This document shows, one piece after another, positions 1 through 7,833 of a stretch of DNA of 64,000 nucleotides. The notes under the pieces are model-generated. The model ran no database searches. It worked only from the letters and a program-made list of their open reading frames with translations, and was not told the origin of the DNA. Position numbers and translations under genes: made by a program. This DNA is from Streptomyces sp. SirexAA-E (GTDB lineage Bacteria > Actinomycetota > Actinomycetes > Streptomycetales > Streptomycetaceae): assembly GCF_000177195.2 (NCBI RefSeq), contig NC_015953.1:4588001-4652000 (forward strand). Reading direction: 5' to 3'. Position 1 is the first letter of the stretch; every line of letters starts with the position of its first letter.

Positions 1-2
1 CG

Positions 3-440
3 GAAGGGCCTGAGCGGACGCCGCTGCCCGACCTCCCCGCCCGGGTCCGAGCGGAGAGCGCCTCCGCGCCCGCTGCCGGTACCGCTCAGGCCGTACCCCG
101 CAAACCGGCCGAGGTCGTCGCCTGGGAGCGCGAGCAGGCGGACGGCACCGGGGGCGGGCACCTCGAAGGCGGCGCGCTGCTACTCGCGGCCGGGGCCGGG
201 GGCGCCCTCTGGGCCCACGTCTCCGACCAGCCGCTCGGCTACGCCGCTCTCGTCCTGGCCGTCCCCGCCGCTGTCGCCGTATGGGTGGCCGGAGCCCGCC
301 GCGGTGCGCGGTCGTCCCGCCTCCGGGCCGCGGCCCTGGCCTACCTCGCCGAGGTGCGGGCGGCCCAGGACGCCGGGGAGCCCGTGCGTGAACTGTCCCC
401 GCCCTTGCGGGCTCTGATGTCCGAGCGGGACGCTTCCTGA
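3..440 (+). CDS. C-terminal part of a membrane protein (5' end outside window)
   Basis: An open frame enters from the left edge and runs 145 codons to the TGA at 438-440; its start lies outside the window. The fragment begins with a Pro/Ala/Glu-rich stretch. It then has two hydrophobic segments (about residues 60-76 and 84-106) separated by a short polar loop (HVSDQP), followed by a basic Arg-rich stretch (GARRGARSSR) and a charged C-terminal tail. This looks like the end of a small membrane protein with two C-terminal helices. I do not recognise the family. Codon use is typical of the surrounding genome (GC-rich third positions), which supports real coding. Confidence 0.6.
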   Translation, partial: EGPERTPLPDLPARVRAESASAPAAGTAQAVPRKPAEVVAWEREQADGTGGGHLEGGALLLAAGAGGALWAHVSDQPLGYAALVLAVPAAVAVWVAGARRGARSSRLRAAALAYLAEVRAAQDAGEPVRELSPPLRALMSERDAS

Positions 441-485
441 CCCTCTGGCGCGAGCGGAACGGCAGCCGGGCCGAGGCCCCGGGCC

Positions 486-505
486 GGCCGGGAAGTTCCC
501 CGGCC
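486..505. terminator. GC-rich hairpin after the first gene
   Basis: A 7-bp stem GGCCGGG/CCCGGCC with a 6-nt loop lies in a very GC-rich stretch between the end of the first gene and the converging SDR gene. More G/C runs around it could extend the pairing. It could terminate both. There is no T tract, as is usual in Streptomyces. Confidence 0.35.
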
Positions 506-646
506 CCGGGTCCCGGGCCCGAAGCGGCCCCCGGGCGCCTGCCCTCTGCTGCCCTGGGCGCCTGCCGAAGTGCCGGGAGCGCCCCGGCGCCGCCCGACGG
601 TCGAGTGCGCCGAATGCGGGATGCTCCGCCTGCTGTCAGGGCCTGA

Positions 647-1447
647 CTACTCCGACGGAAGCATCGCCCGCCGGCCCGGAACGGCGGGCGACTGGCTCGT
701 CATCCCCCCGTCCACCACCAGCAGCTGCCCCGTGAGGTAACGGGACTCGTCGGAGGCGAGGAAGACCATGGTGTGGCCGATGTCCTCCGGAGCGCCCAGG
801 TAGGGCAGCGAGTTGTACCCCTTCAGAGCCTCGATCACCTCGGCCGGGAGGTTGTTCAGCAGGGCCGGGGTCATGATCGTCCCCGGGGCCACCGCGTTGC
901 AGCGGATGCCCCGGGGGCCGTACTGGACGGCGATGGACTTGGTGATGTTGACGACCGCCGCCTTGACCGCCCCGTAGGAGATCTGGAGGACGTCTCCGAC
1001 CAGGCCGGCCACCGACGCCGTGTTGATGATCGAGCCGCCGCCCGCCCGGATCATGTGCGGGACGGCGTGCCGGGAGCCCGTCAGGGTGGAGCGCACGTTC
1101 AGGTCCACGGCCCGGCCGAACTCGTCCATGTCCAGGCGCAGCAGGTCCAGGTCCTTGCGCGGGTTCGTGCCGCCGACGTGGTTGCAGAGGACGTCCAGCC
1201 GGCCGAAGGCCCGGACCGCCGCCTCGACCATGTCGCCCACGGACGTGTCGTCCATGACGTCGACCGTGTACGGGAGCGCCTGGCCGCCCGCCTCCTCGAC
1301 GGCGCGGGCGGTGTCCTCGGCCGAGGACGCGTCGTGGTCCGCGACCACCACGCGGGCACCCTGCGCGCCCATGAGCTCCGCCGCGGACCGGCCGATGCCG
1401 CTGCCCGCGCCCGTGATGATCGCCACCTTGTCCTTCAAGCGGTTCAT
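647..1447 (-). CDS. SDR-family NAD(P)-dependent oxidoreductase
   Basis: A 266-residue classical short-chain dehydrogenase/reductase. The nucleotide-binding motif TGAGSGIG is at 12-19, Asp37 after the second strand suggests NAD preference, and the catalytic set Asn117, Ser145, Tyr158 and Lys162 is complete. The usual NNAG motif reads NHVGG (89-93). The C-terminus has the common SRYLTGQLLVVDGG-type ending. The start at 1447 is chosen because GGAGG lies about 8 nt upstream; the longer frame to 1504 would run through the operator. It is divergent from a TetR gene across a palindrome, so it is probably the target of that repressor. Substrate unknown: a ketone or alcohol reductase is all the sequence supports. 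Confidence 0.9.
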   Translation of the reverse strand: MNRLKDKVAIITGAGSGIGRSAAELMGAQGARVVVADHDASSAEDTARAVEEAGGQALPYTVDVMDDTSVGDMVEAAVRAFGRLDVLCNHVGGTNPRKDLDLLRLDMDEFGRAVDLNVRSTLTGSRHAVPHMIRAGGGSIINTASVAGLVGDVLQISYGAVKAAVVNITKSIAVQYGPRGIRCNAVAPGTIMTPALLNNLPAEVIEALKGYNSLPYLGAPEDIGHTMVFLASDESRYLTGQLLVVDGGMTSQSPAVPGRRAMLPSE

Positions 1448-1507
1448 CAGCTCTTCCTCCGATCGCCCCGCGATGGCCGCGAGGATGGTCAACATTGATG
1501 ACAAGCG

Positions 1508-1528
1508 TAAGTCATCTATGATGACTTA
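1508..1528. promoter_or_regulatory. 21-bp palindromic operator between SDR and TetR genes
   Basis: Perfect inverted repeat: half-site TAAGTCATC, centre TAT, half-site GATGACTTA. A further half-site GATGAC at 1497-1502 faces the left arm. Position and symmetry are typical of a TetR-family operator controlling both divergent genes. Confidence 0.75.
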
Positions 1529-1560
1529 ACGGATCGGACGACGGAGGAGCGCTGTTCGCC

Positions 1561-2163
1561 ATGAGTACGCGACCCCGGGCCGCCAGGCCCCGGCAGCCGG
1601 CGGCGGTGACCCGGAGCACGATCTTCGACGCCGCCCGCGAGCTGTTCGGGGAGTCCGGCTTCGACGCCGTCGGCATCCGCGCCGTGGCCGCCCGCGCGGG
1701 CGTGGACGCCGCCCTGGTCATCCGTCATTTCGGATCCAAGGAGCAGCTGTTCCTGGAGACCATGACGGTCGACCTGCCGGCCGTCCGGGTCATGGAGGGT
1801 CCGCTGGACGGCATGGGCCGGGCGATCGTGGAGCACGTCGTCTGCCTGCCGTCGACGAGGACGGGAGCCCTGGCGGTGACGGCCCTGGCCGCGCTGTTCC
1901 GCGCCTCGGACCGCGACGAGGTGCGGCGCAACCTCCGGTCGACGATCGACGAGGTGTTCGCCCGGCCGCTCGTACGGCGGTTGACCGGCGGTGACGCCGA
2001 GGTGCGGGCCCATCTGGTGGCCGCCCAGCTCGGCGGGCTGCTCACCAGCATGCACGTGGTCCAGGACCCGGTGCTGCTCGCCGCCGACCCGCAGGCCGTC
2101 GTGGCCCGGTACGGGGACGCGATCCAGCAGCTGATCTCGGAGGGCGAGGGGGCCGCCGCCTGA
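1561..2163 (+). CDS. TetR/AcrR family transcriptional repressor
   Basis: A 200-residue regulator. The N-terminal TetR helix-turn-helix covers about residues 18-63 (RSTIFDAARELFGESGF ... VRAVAARAGVDAALVIRHFGSKEQLF style). The alpha-helical C-terminal ligand and dimerisation domain ends ...YGDAIQQLISEGEG. GGAGGAG lies about 13 nt before ATG 1561, slightly longer than ideal spacing. It is divergent from the SDR gene over a perfect palindrome, so autoregulation and control of the SDR gene are expected. The ligand cannot be read from the sequence. Confidence 0.88.
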   Translation: MSTRPRAARPRQPAAVTRSTIFDAARELFGESGFDAVGIRAVAARAGVDAALVIRHFGSKEQLFLETMTVDLPAVRVMEGPLDGMGRAIVEHVVCLPSTRTGALAVTALAALFRASDRDEVRRNLRSTIDEVFARPLVRRLTGGDAEVRAHLVAAQLGGLLTSMHVVQDPVLLAADPQAVVARYGDAIQQLISEGEGAAA

Positions 2164-2400
2164 AGCCCGTCGAGTGGCCCGCGGTCGGGCGGCCAGGCCC
2201 CGGTGCGCATGCTTCCCGCGTCGCCGACAGGCTCGGAACCGCGGTGACCCCCGGCGCCGAGCGGGCGGCGCGAAAACGCGTGAGTGTACCCACCCGGATC
2301 GGCCGTCACACGCCTGGACACCATCTTTTGTTCGCCTGTGCGGCTGAACTTTTGTTGATCTGTGGCCAGTTGGGGGGCCAAGGGGCCTACCCTTCACTGG

Positions 2401-3621
2401 GTGAACCAGTTGAAGTCCCGCGCACCCCACGCCGAGGCCGCCATGCCCGGCACACTCCCCGACGACCTGCGTGCCGAGCTCATCGCGTTCCGGCGCGACA
2501 TGCACATGCACCCCGAGCTGGGTAACCAGGAGTTCCGTACCACCGCGGCCATCAAGTCGCGGCTGGAGAAGGCCGGTCTGGTGCCGAAGGTGCTGCCCGG
2601 GGGCACGGGGCTGATCTGTGACGTGGGGGAGTGGGACGGGGTGACGCCGATGCTGGCGTTGCGGGCGGACATCGACGCCCTGCCGATCCCGGACACCAAG
2701 GCCGGCGTCTCCTACCGGTCCACCGTGCCCGACCGTGCGCACGCCTGCGGGCACGACGTCCACACCACCTGCGTCCTGGGGGCCGGGCTGGTCCTCAGCG
2801 AGCTGGACCGGCAGGGGCTGCTGCCGTACCCGGTGCGGCTGCTCTTCCAGCCCGCCGAGGAGGTGCTGCCCGGCGGAGCCGCCGACGCGGTCGCGGCCGG
2901 GGTGCTGGACGGCGTCGGCCGGATCATCGGGGTGCACTGCGATCCCAAGGTGGACGTCGGGAAGATCGGGCTCAGGATCGGTCCGATCACCTCCGCCTGC
3001 GACCGGGTGGAGATCTCCCTGGACGGACCCGGCGGGCACACCGCCCGGCCCCACCTCACCACCGACCTGGTCACCGCCGCGGCCCGGGTGGCCACCGACG
3101 TGCCCGCGCTCCTCGCCCGCCGCGTCGACGCGCGGGCCGGACTCGCCGTCACCTGGGGGCGGCTGCAGACCGGGCACGCTCCCAACGTCATCCCGCAGCA
3201 CGCCGAGCTCTCCGGCACGGTGCGCTGCCTGGATCTGGAGAGCTGGCGGCAGGCGCCCGACATGGTCCACGCGGCCATCGACGAGGTGGCCGGAATGTAC
3301 CGGGCCAAGACGGAGATCAACTACGTCCGGGGCGTCCCGCCCGTGGTGAACGAGGCGGAGACGATCGGCCTCCTGGACGCCGCGATGACGATCCGGCGCG
3401 GATCGTATGCGATCGAGGACACCGAGCAGAGCCTCGGCGGCGAGGACTTCTCCTGGTACCTGGAGAAGGTCCCCGGGGCCATGGCCCGGCTCGGCGTCCG
3501 GACGCCGGGAGACACCCGCGGCCTGGACCTGCACCGGGGCAACTTCGACGTCGACGAGGAGGCCATCACGGTGGGTGTGGAACTGTTCACCGCCTCCGCG
3601 CTGCTCGACGGCAACCGATAG
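2401..3621 (+). CDS. M20-family amidohydrolase/peptidase
   Basis: About 406 residues, related to N-acyl-amino-acid amidohydrolases (HipO/AbgB/peptidase M20D). The zinc-site motifs are visible: HMHPELG near the N-terminus, RADIDALP, the HACGHDVH metal-ligand motif, FQPAEEVLPGG with the catalytic Glu, and a late SLGGEDFSWYL motif. The central lid domain carries GPGGHTARPHL. Known members hydrolyse N-acyl amino acids or peptides in the cytoplasm. The start is uncertain: GTG 2401 and ATG 2443 (with GAGG 5 nt before) are both possible, and the frame is open to 2362. It precedes the nucleoside transporter but has its own upstream region and no sign of the salvage operator. Confidence 0.85.
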   Translation: MNQLKSRAPHAEAAMPGTLPDDLRAELIAFRRDMHMHPELGNQEFRTTAAIKSRLEKAGLVPKVLPGGTGLICDVGEWDGVTPMLALRADIDALPIPDTKAGVSYRSTVPDRAHACGHDVHTTCVLGAGLVLSELDRQGLLPYPVRLLFQPAEEVLPGGAADAVAAGVLDGVGRIIGVHCDPKVDVGKIGLRIGPITSACDRVEISLDGPGGHTARPHLTTDLVTAAARVATDVPALLARRVDARAGLAVTWGRLQTGHAPNVIPQHAELSGTVRCLDLESWRQAPDMVHAAIDEVAGMYRAKTEINYVRGVPPVVNEAETIGLLDAAMTIRRGSYAIEDTEQSLGGEDFSWYLEKVPGAMARLGVRTPGDTRGLDLHRGNFDVDEEAITVGVELFTASALLDGNR

Positions 3622-3689
3622 GAACCCGCCACGACACCTTCTGTTCGCGACGATCCGATAACGGCTTCCGTACAGGTGTTTATCTGACA

Positions 3690-3703
3690 TCTACGCGCGT
3701 TAC
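3690..3703. promoter_or_regulatory. Salvage operator site 1 (bmpA-like promoter)
   Basis: TCTACGCGCGT matches the first 11 positions of the 14-bp consensus TCTACGCGCGTAGA found at five other salvage promoters. The last three bases diverge because the right half-site merges with a probable -10 element TACGAT at 3701-3706. The lipoprotein start lies 60 nt downstream. Confidence 0.6.
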
Positions 3704-3762
3704 GATCGCGGCGAAACCAGCGCCGGAAGAGGCGCTTCGGTCAGGTTTGAAGGAGCCTTCCC

Positions 3763-4821
3763 TTGCGCCGGATCACCAGGATTGCCACCGTGGGCGTCAT
3801 GTCCGCGGCACTCGCGCTCAGTGTCACCGCGTGTGGCGAATCGTCGTCCTCGTCCTCGTCGGACACCTCGTCCGACTCCAAGGGCGGCAAGACGGCCATC
3901 GCCTACGACATCGGCGGACGCGGGGACCAGTCGTTCAACGACGCCGCCTACGCGGGCCTGCACCGGGCCGAGAAGGACCTCGGCGTCAAAGGCACCGAGG
4001 CCGAGCCTTCGGAGGGCGAGTCGGACGCCGACAAGGTGCAGCGCCTCACCTCGCTGGCCCGCGCCGGCAACAACCCGGTGATCGGCGTCGGCTTCGCCTA
4101 CGCACCCGCCATCGAGAAGGTCGCGGCGAAGTTCCCGAAGACCACCTTCGGCATCATCGACGACTCCTCGGTGACCGGCGACAACATCGCCAACATCGTC
4201 TTCAACGAGGAGCAGGGCTCCTACCTCGCCGGCGTCGCCGCCGCCAAGGTCACCAAGACCAAGAAGGTCGGCTTCATCGGCGGTGTCGAGACCCCGCTGA
4301 TCAAGAAGTTCCAGGCCGGGTTCGAGCAGGGTGTCAAGGACACCGACGCCTCGGTCAACGTACTCCCGCAGTACCTGACCCAGCCGCCGGACTTCACCGG
4401 CTTCGCCAAGCCCGACCTCGGCAAGGCCGCCGCCCAGGGCCAGCTCGACAAGGGCGCCGACGTCGTCTACTCGGCCGCCGGTCTGGCCGGTACCGGTGCC
4501 ATAGAGGCCGTCTCCAAGGCCGGCAAGTGGAACATCGGCGTCGACTCCGACCAGTACAAGCAGGAAGGCCTCAAGGCCTACAAGGAGTCGATCCTCACCT
4601 CGGTCACCAAGGACGTCGAGGACTCCGTCCTCAACCTGATCAAGTCCATCAAGGACGGCAAGCCGCAGTCCGGCGAGGTCCGTTACGGCCTCGACAAGGA
4701 CGGCGTCGGCCTGTCCGTGTCCAACCCGGCCTTCACCAAGATGACCGAGGTCATCGCCGCCGTGGACAAGGCGAAGAAGGGCATCGTCGACGGCACGATC
4801 ACCGTCAAGACCACCCCGTAA
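3763..4821 (+). CDS. BMP-family nucleoside-binding lipoprotein of an ABC transporter
   Basis: A 352-residue substrate-binding lipoprotein of the basic membrane protein/PnrA-TmpC family, which binds purine or other nucleosides for ABC import. The start is a TTG (3763) preceded by AAGGAG at 3750-3755. A signal peptide with lipobox VTAC puts the lipidated Cys at residue 24, followed by a Ser/Asp-rich linker (SSSSSSSDTSSDS) and then the two-lobed binding domain beginning KTAIAYDIGGRGDQSFND. Family-typical elements include IGVGFAY, NIVFNEEQGSYLAGV and VGFIGG. It lies directly upstream of the ATPase and permeases with a hairpin between, as expected for a binding protein made in excess. An operator-like palindrome lies upstream. 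Confidence 0.92.
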   Translation: MRRITRIATVGVMSAALALSVTACGESSSSSSSDTSSDSKGGKTAIAYDIGGRGDQSFNDAAYAGLHRAEKDLGVKGTEAEPSEGESDADKVQRLTSLARAGNNPVIGVGFAYAPAIEKVAAKFPKTTFGIIDDSSVTGDNIANIVFNEEQGSYLAGVAAAKVTKTKKVGFIGGVETPLIKKFQAGFEQGVKDTDASVNVLPQYLTQPPDFTGFAKPDLGKAAAQGQLDKGADVVYSAAGLAGTGAIEAVSKAGKWNIGVDSDQYKQEGLKAYKESILTSVTKDVEDSVLNLIKSIKDGKPQSGEVRYGLDKDGVGLSVSNPAFTKMTEVIAAVDKAKKGIVDGTITVKTTP

Positions 4822-4851
4822 CGACTCAGGTCCGATCGGCTGGTTTCCCGT

Positions 4852-4887
4852 GGGCCCGGAGTGCGCACCCGTCGCCGCTCCGGGCCC
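4852..4887 (+). terminator. Hairpin after the binding-protein gene
   Basis: GGGCCCGGAG (4852-4861) pairs with CTCCGGGCCC (4878-4887) over a 16-nt loop. It is 31 nt after the lipoprotein stop, with no T tract. It may be a partial terminator or an mRNA-stabilising hairpin that makes the binding protein more abundant than the membrane components. Confidence 0.55.
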
Positions 4888-4907
4888 GTGGGGTGCTCGT
4901 CGAAGAC

Positions 4908-5010
4908 GTACCGAAGCGGTACCGAGAGGTACCGGAACGTCACGGGCGGTCGAGCAGTACCAAGCAGTACCGAAGAAGTTGTGCCCCAAGCGGTGCCCTG
5001 CTCGTACCGG
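4908..5010. repeat. Helically phased GTACC repeats
   Basis: GTACC(G/A)A-type repeats begin at 4908, 4919, 4929, 4957, 4967 and 5004, with degenerate GTGCC copies at 4981 and 4993. Most steps are 10-12 bp, about one helical turn. They lie in the 334-bp region between the lipoprotein and the ATPase genes, just upstream of salvage operator site 2. Confidence 0.6.
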
Positions 5011-5063
5011 CCCGGACCGTGTCCGGACCGCGGTCGTGGCCCTGAGCTTCACGATTCGGCAGC

Positions 5064-5077
5064 GCTACGCGTGTAGA
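5064..5077. promoter_or_regulatory. Salvage operator site 2 (ABC ATPase promoter)
   Basis: GCTACGCGTGTAGA differs from the consensus TCTACGCGCGTAGA at two positions. A possible -10 element GATAAC follows at 5092-5097. The site gives the ATPase-permease-cdd operon its own regulated promoter, separate from that of the binding protein. Confidence 0.7.
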
Positions 5078-5141
5078 CAGCCCTCGGGCGCGATAACTTC
5101 ACCCCGCCCCTCTGCCCCTGTGCTCCCGCTCCTGTCCGGCC

Positions 5142-5149
5142 AAGGAGAG
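5142..5149 (+). promoter_or_regulatory. Ribosome binding site that points to an ATC start
   Basis: AAGGAGAG is the only strong Shine-Dalgarno sequence before the ATPase frame. The in-frame codon 6 nt downstream is ATC (5156). The nearest in-frame GTG (5120) lies upstream of this site and has no ribosome binding site. Confidence 0.55.
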
Positions 5150-5155
5150 TGCGTC

Positions 5156-6718
5156 ATCAACGCGTCCAGCAGTCCCCCCGCCGTAGAACTGCACGGCATC
5201 ACCAAGCGTTTCCCCGGAGTCGTCGCCAATCACGACATCGGGATCACCGTCCGCAAGGGCACGGTCCACGCCCTGGTCGGCGAGAACGGTGCCGGCAAGT
5301 CCACCCTGATGAAGATCCTCTACGGCATGCAGAAGCCGGACGAGGGCACCATCGCGGTGGACGGCGAGCAGGTCTCGTTCGGCAACCCGGGAGACGCCAT
5401 CGCGCGCGGCATCGGCATGGTGCACCAGCACTTCATGCTCGCCGACAACTTCACCGTCCTGGAGAACGTCGTCCTCGGCGGCGAGAAGCTGCACGGCATC
5501 GGCTCCGCGGCGCGCAAGAAGATCAAGGAGATCTCCGACGCTTACGGCCTCGGGGTGCGCCCCGACGCGCTCGTCGAGGACCTCGGGGTCGCCGACCGCC
5601 AGCGCGTGGAGATCCTCAAGGTCCTCTACCGCGGCGCCCGCATCCTGATCCTGGACGAGCCGACCGCCGTCCTGGTCCCCCAGGAGGTCGACGCGCTCTT
5701 CGCGAACCTCCGGGAGCTCAAGGCCGAGGGCCTCACCGTCATCTTCATCTCGCACAAGCTCGGCGAGGTGCTGTCCGTCGCCGACGAGATCACGGTGATC
5801 CGCCGCGGTACGACGGTGGGCACCGCCGACCCCGCGCACACCACCACCAAACAGCTCGCCGAGCTGATGGTCGGCAGCGAGCTGCCCTCGCCCGAGACCC
5901 GTGAGTCCACGGTGACGGACGTGCCGATGCTGCGCGTCGAGGGGCTCTCCCTCGGTGCCACCGACCCGGACGGTGTCGTGCGCGACGTGCTCTCCGATGT
6001 CGGCTTCACCATCCACAAGGGCGAGGTCCTCGGTATCGCGGGCGTCGAGGGCAACGGCCAGACCGAGCTGATCGAGACGCTCGTCGGGATGCGGGACCCG
6101 GACGACGGCGTCATCACGCTGGACGGCGACGACATCTCGCACGCCCCCACCCGCAAGCGGCGCGAGGACGGCATCGGGTACATCCCCGAGGACCGCCACC
6201 GCCACGGCGTCCTGCTGGACGCCCCGCTGTGGGAGAACCGCATCCTCGGCCACGTCACGGAGAAGCCCAACAGCCGCGGCTTCCTGCTGGACCCGAAGGC
6301 GGCCCGCGCCGACACCGAGCGGATCGTGCGCGAGTACGACGTGCGCACCCCCGGCATCGAGGTCACCGCGGCCTCGCTGTCCGGCGGCAACCAGCAGAAG
6401 CTGATCGTCGGCCGCGAGATGAGCCACAACCCCAAGCTCCTGATCGCCGCCCACCCCACCCGCGGTGTGGACGTCGGCGCGCAGGCCCAGATCTGGGACC
6501 AGATCCGCGAGGCCCGCCGCGAGGGCCTCGCCGTCCTGCTCATCTCCGCGGACCTGGACGAGCTCATCGGGCTCTCCGACACCCTGCGCGTCATGTACCG
6601 GGGCAAGCTCGTCGCCGACGCAGACCCCGCCACCATCACCCCCGAGGAACTGGGCTCGGCCATGACCGGCGCCGCCGCCGGTCACCTCGAAGCAGCACCG
6701 GAGGACGAGGCCCGATGA
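5156..6718 (+). CDS. Nucleoside ABC transporter, tandem ATP-binding protein
   Basis: About 520 residues with two fused nucleotide-binding domains, the architecture of sugar/nucleoside importers (RbsA/YufO type). The first domain has Walker A GENGAGKST (42-50), a C-loop reading LGVADRQRVEI and Walker B ILILDEPTA. The second has a degenerate Walker A (GVEGNGQTELIE), a canonical LSGGNQQK signature and a degenerate Walker B (LLIAAHPTRG), as usual for this family. It powers uptake with the two permeases that follow; ATGA overlap with the next gene indicates translational coupling. The start is unusual: ATC 5156 is best placed for the ribosome binding site, and GTG 5120 is the conservative alternative. 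Paralogous to ribose/xylose ATPases, but the Bmp lipoprotein and salvage neighbours argue for nucleosides. Confidence 0.9.
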   Translation: MNASSSPPAVELHGITKRFPGVVANHDIGITVRKGTVHALVGENGAGKSTLMKILYGMQKPDEGTIAVDGEQVSFGNPGDAIARGIGMVHQHFMLADNFTVLENVVLGGEKLHGIGSAARKKIKEISDAYGLGVRPDALVEDLGVADRQRVEILKVLYRGARILILDEPTAVLVPQEVDALFANLRELKAEGLTVIFISHKLGEVLSVADEITVIRRGTTVGTADPAHTTTKQLAELMVGSELPSPETRESTVTDVPMLRVEGLSLGATDPDGVVRDVLSDVGFTIHKGEVLGIAGVEGNGQTELIETLVGMRDPDDGVITLDGDDISHAPTRKRREDGIGYIPEDRHRHGVLLDAPLWENRILGHVTEKPNSRGFLLDPKAARADTERIVREYDVRTPGIEVTAASLSGGNQQKLIVGREMSHNPKLLIAAHPTRGVDVGAQAQIWDQIREARREGLAVLLISADLDELIGLSDTLRVMYRGKLVADADPATITPEELGSAMTGAAAGHLEAAPEDEAR

Positions 6719-7833
6719 AGAAATTCGACAAGGACCGGCTGATCCTGGGCTTCGCCGGCCCGGTGCTCGCCCTGGTCGTCGCGTTCGTGCTCACGACCCT
6801 GGTACTGCTCGCCTCCGGGACCAACCCGGTCGAGCCGTACCGGCTGATGTTCGAGCAGGCGTCGTACTCCGACGTCCAGGTGCTGATCATCAACCAGGCC
6901 GGGACGTACTACCTCGCCGCCCTCGCGGTCGCGGTCGGCTTCCGGATGAACCTCTTCAACATCGGGGTCGACGGCCAGTACCGCCTCGCCGCGATGATGG
7001 CCGCCCTGGTCGGCGCCAGTGTGGATCTCCCCGGACCGCTGCAGATCCTGCTCATCGTCGTCGTCGCGATGCTGGTCGGAGCCTTCTGGGCCGGGATCGC
7101 GGGCTTCCTCAAGACCACCCGCGGGGTGAGCGAGGTCGTCGCGACGATCATGCTCAACTCCATCGCGACCGCGCTGATCGCCTGGCTGATCCTGCCGAAG
7201 AACTTCGGTGACCAGGCCGCCGGTTCCAACAACCTGACCACGGGCAAGATCCCCGAGTCGGGCTGGTTCCCGGGGCTGTCCATGGGCGTCGAGGCCGGCG
7301 AGATCTACGGCTTCACCTTCGTCGCCGCGGCCTGCGGCCTCGTCTACTGGTTCGTGCTGAACCGCACCCGGTTCGGCTTCGACCTGCGCGCCACGGGCGC
7401 CAGCGAGAGCGCCGCACAGGCGTCCGGTGTGTCGGCCAAGAAGATGGTCCTCACCTCGATGCTGATCTCCGGCGCGGTCGCCGGCCTGGCCGGCCTCCCG
7501 ACGCTGCTGGGTGACACGCACACCTACAGCCTCGACTTCCCCACCGGCATCGGCTTCACCGGCATCACGATCGCCCTGCTGGGCCGGAACAACCCGCTCG
7601 GCATCGCCCTCAGCGCCCTGCTGATCGCCTTCCTCGACAAGGCCTCCTCCGCACTCGACCAGTTCGGGTACGAGAAGGAGATCGCCACGATCATGCAGGG
7701 CCTCATCGTGATCTCCGTGGTCGTCAGCTACGAACTGGTCCGGCGCTACGCGACCCGCCGCCAGCAGCAGAAGGTCGGCGAGGAACTCGCCGCCGGTCAC
7801 GCCCTCACCACCGAGAAGGAGGCGGCCCTGTGA
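6715..7833 (+). CDS. Nucleoside ABC transporter permease 1
   Basis: A 372-residue integral membrane protein of the BPD_transp_2 family (YufP/RnsC-like), with about 8-10 hydrophobic segments. The family hallmark is the conserved stretch around GFRMNLFNIGVDGQ (residues about 76-90), plus TTRGVSEVVATIMLN and GFTGITIALLGRNNPLG. The start ATG 6715 overlaps the ATPase stop by 4 nt and GGAGG lies 11 nt upstream. It forms the transmembrane channel with the next permease. The charged C-terminal tail ends TTEKEAAL. Confidence 0.92.
   Translation: MKKFDKDRLILGFAGPVLALVVAFVLTTLVLLASGTNPVEPYRLMFEQASYSDVQVLIINQAGTYYLAALAVAVGFRMNLFNIGVDGQYRLAAMMAALVGASVDLPGPLQILLIVVVAMLVGAFWAGIAGFLKTTRGVSEVVATIMLNSIATALIAWLILPKNFGDQAAGSNNLTTGKIPESGWFPGLSMGVEAGEIYGFTFVAAACGLVYWFVLNRTRFGFDLRATGASESAAQASGVSAKKMVLTSMLISGAVAGLAGLPTLLGDTHTYSLDFPTGIGFTGITIALLGRNNPLGIALSALLIAFLDKASSALDQFGYEKEIATIMQGLIVISVVVSYELVRRYATRRQQQKVGEELAAGHALTTEKEAAL

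Noticed and set aside
1516..3690. A 724-codon open frame on the minus strand
   Set aside because: Antisense to the TetR gene and the M20 hydrolase, both with clear domains. Its translation is Arg/Gly/His-rich without any family resemblance, a normal by-product of high GC.
2631..5045. An 804-codon plus-strand frame
   Set aside because: Frame-shifted shadow of the M20 and Bmp lipoprotein genes with an Arg/Gly-rich translation.
4822..5155. Possible short gene between the lipoprotein and ATPase genes
   Set aside because: The in-frame extension of the ATPase across this region is unlike any relative and covers a hairpin, phased repeats and an operator, so it is regulatory DNA.
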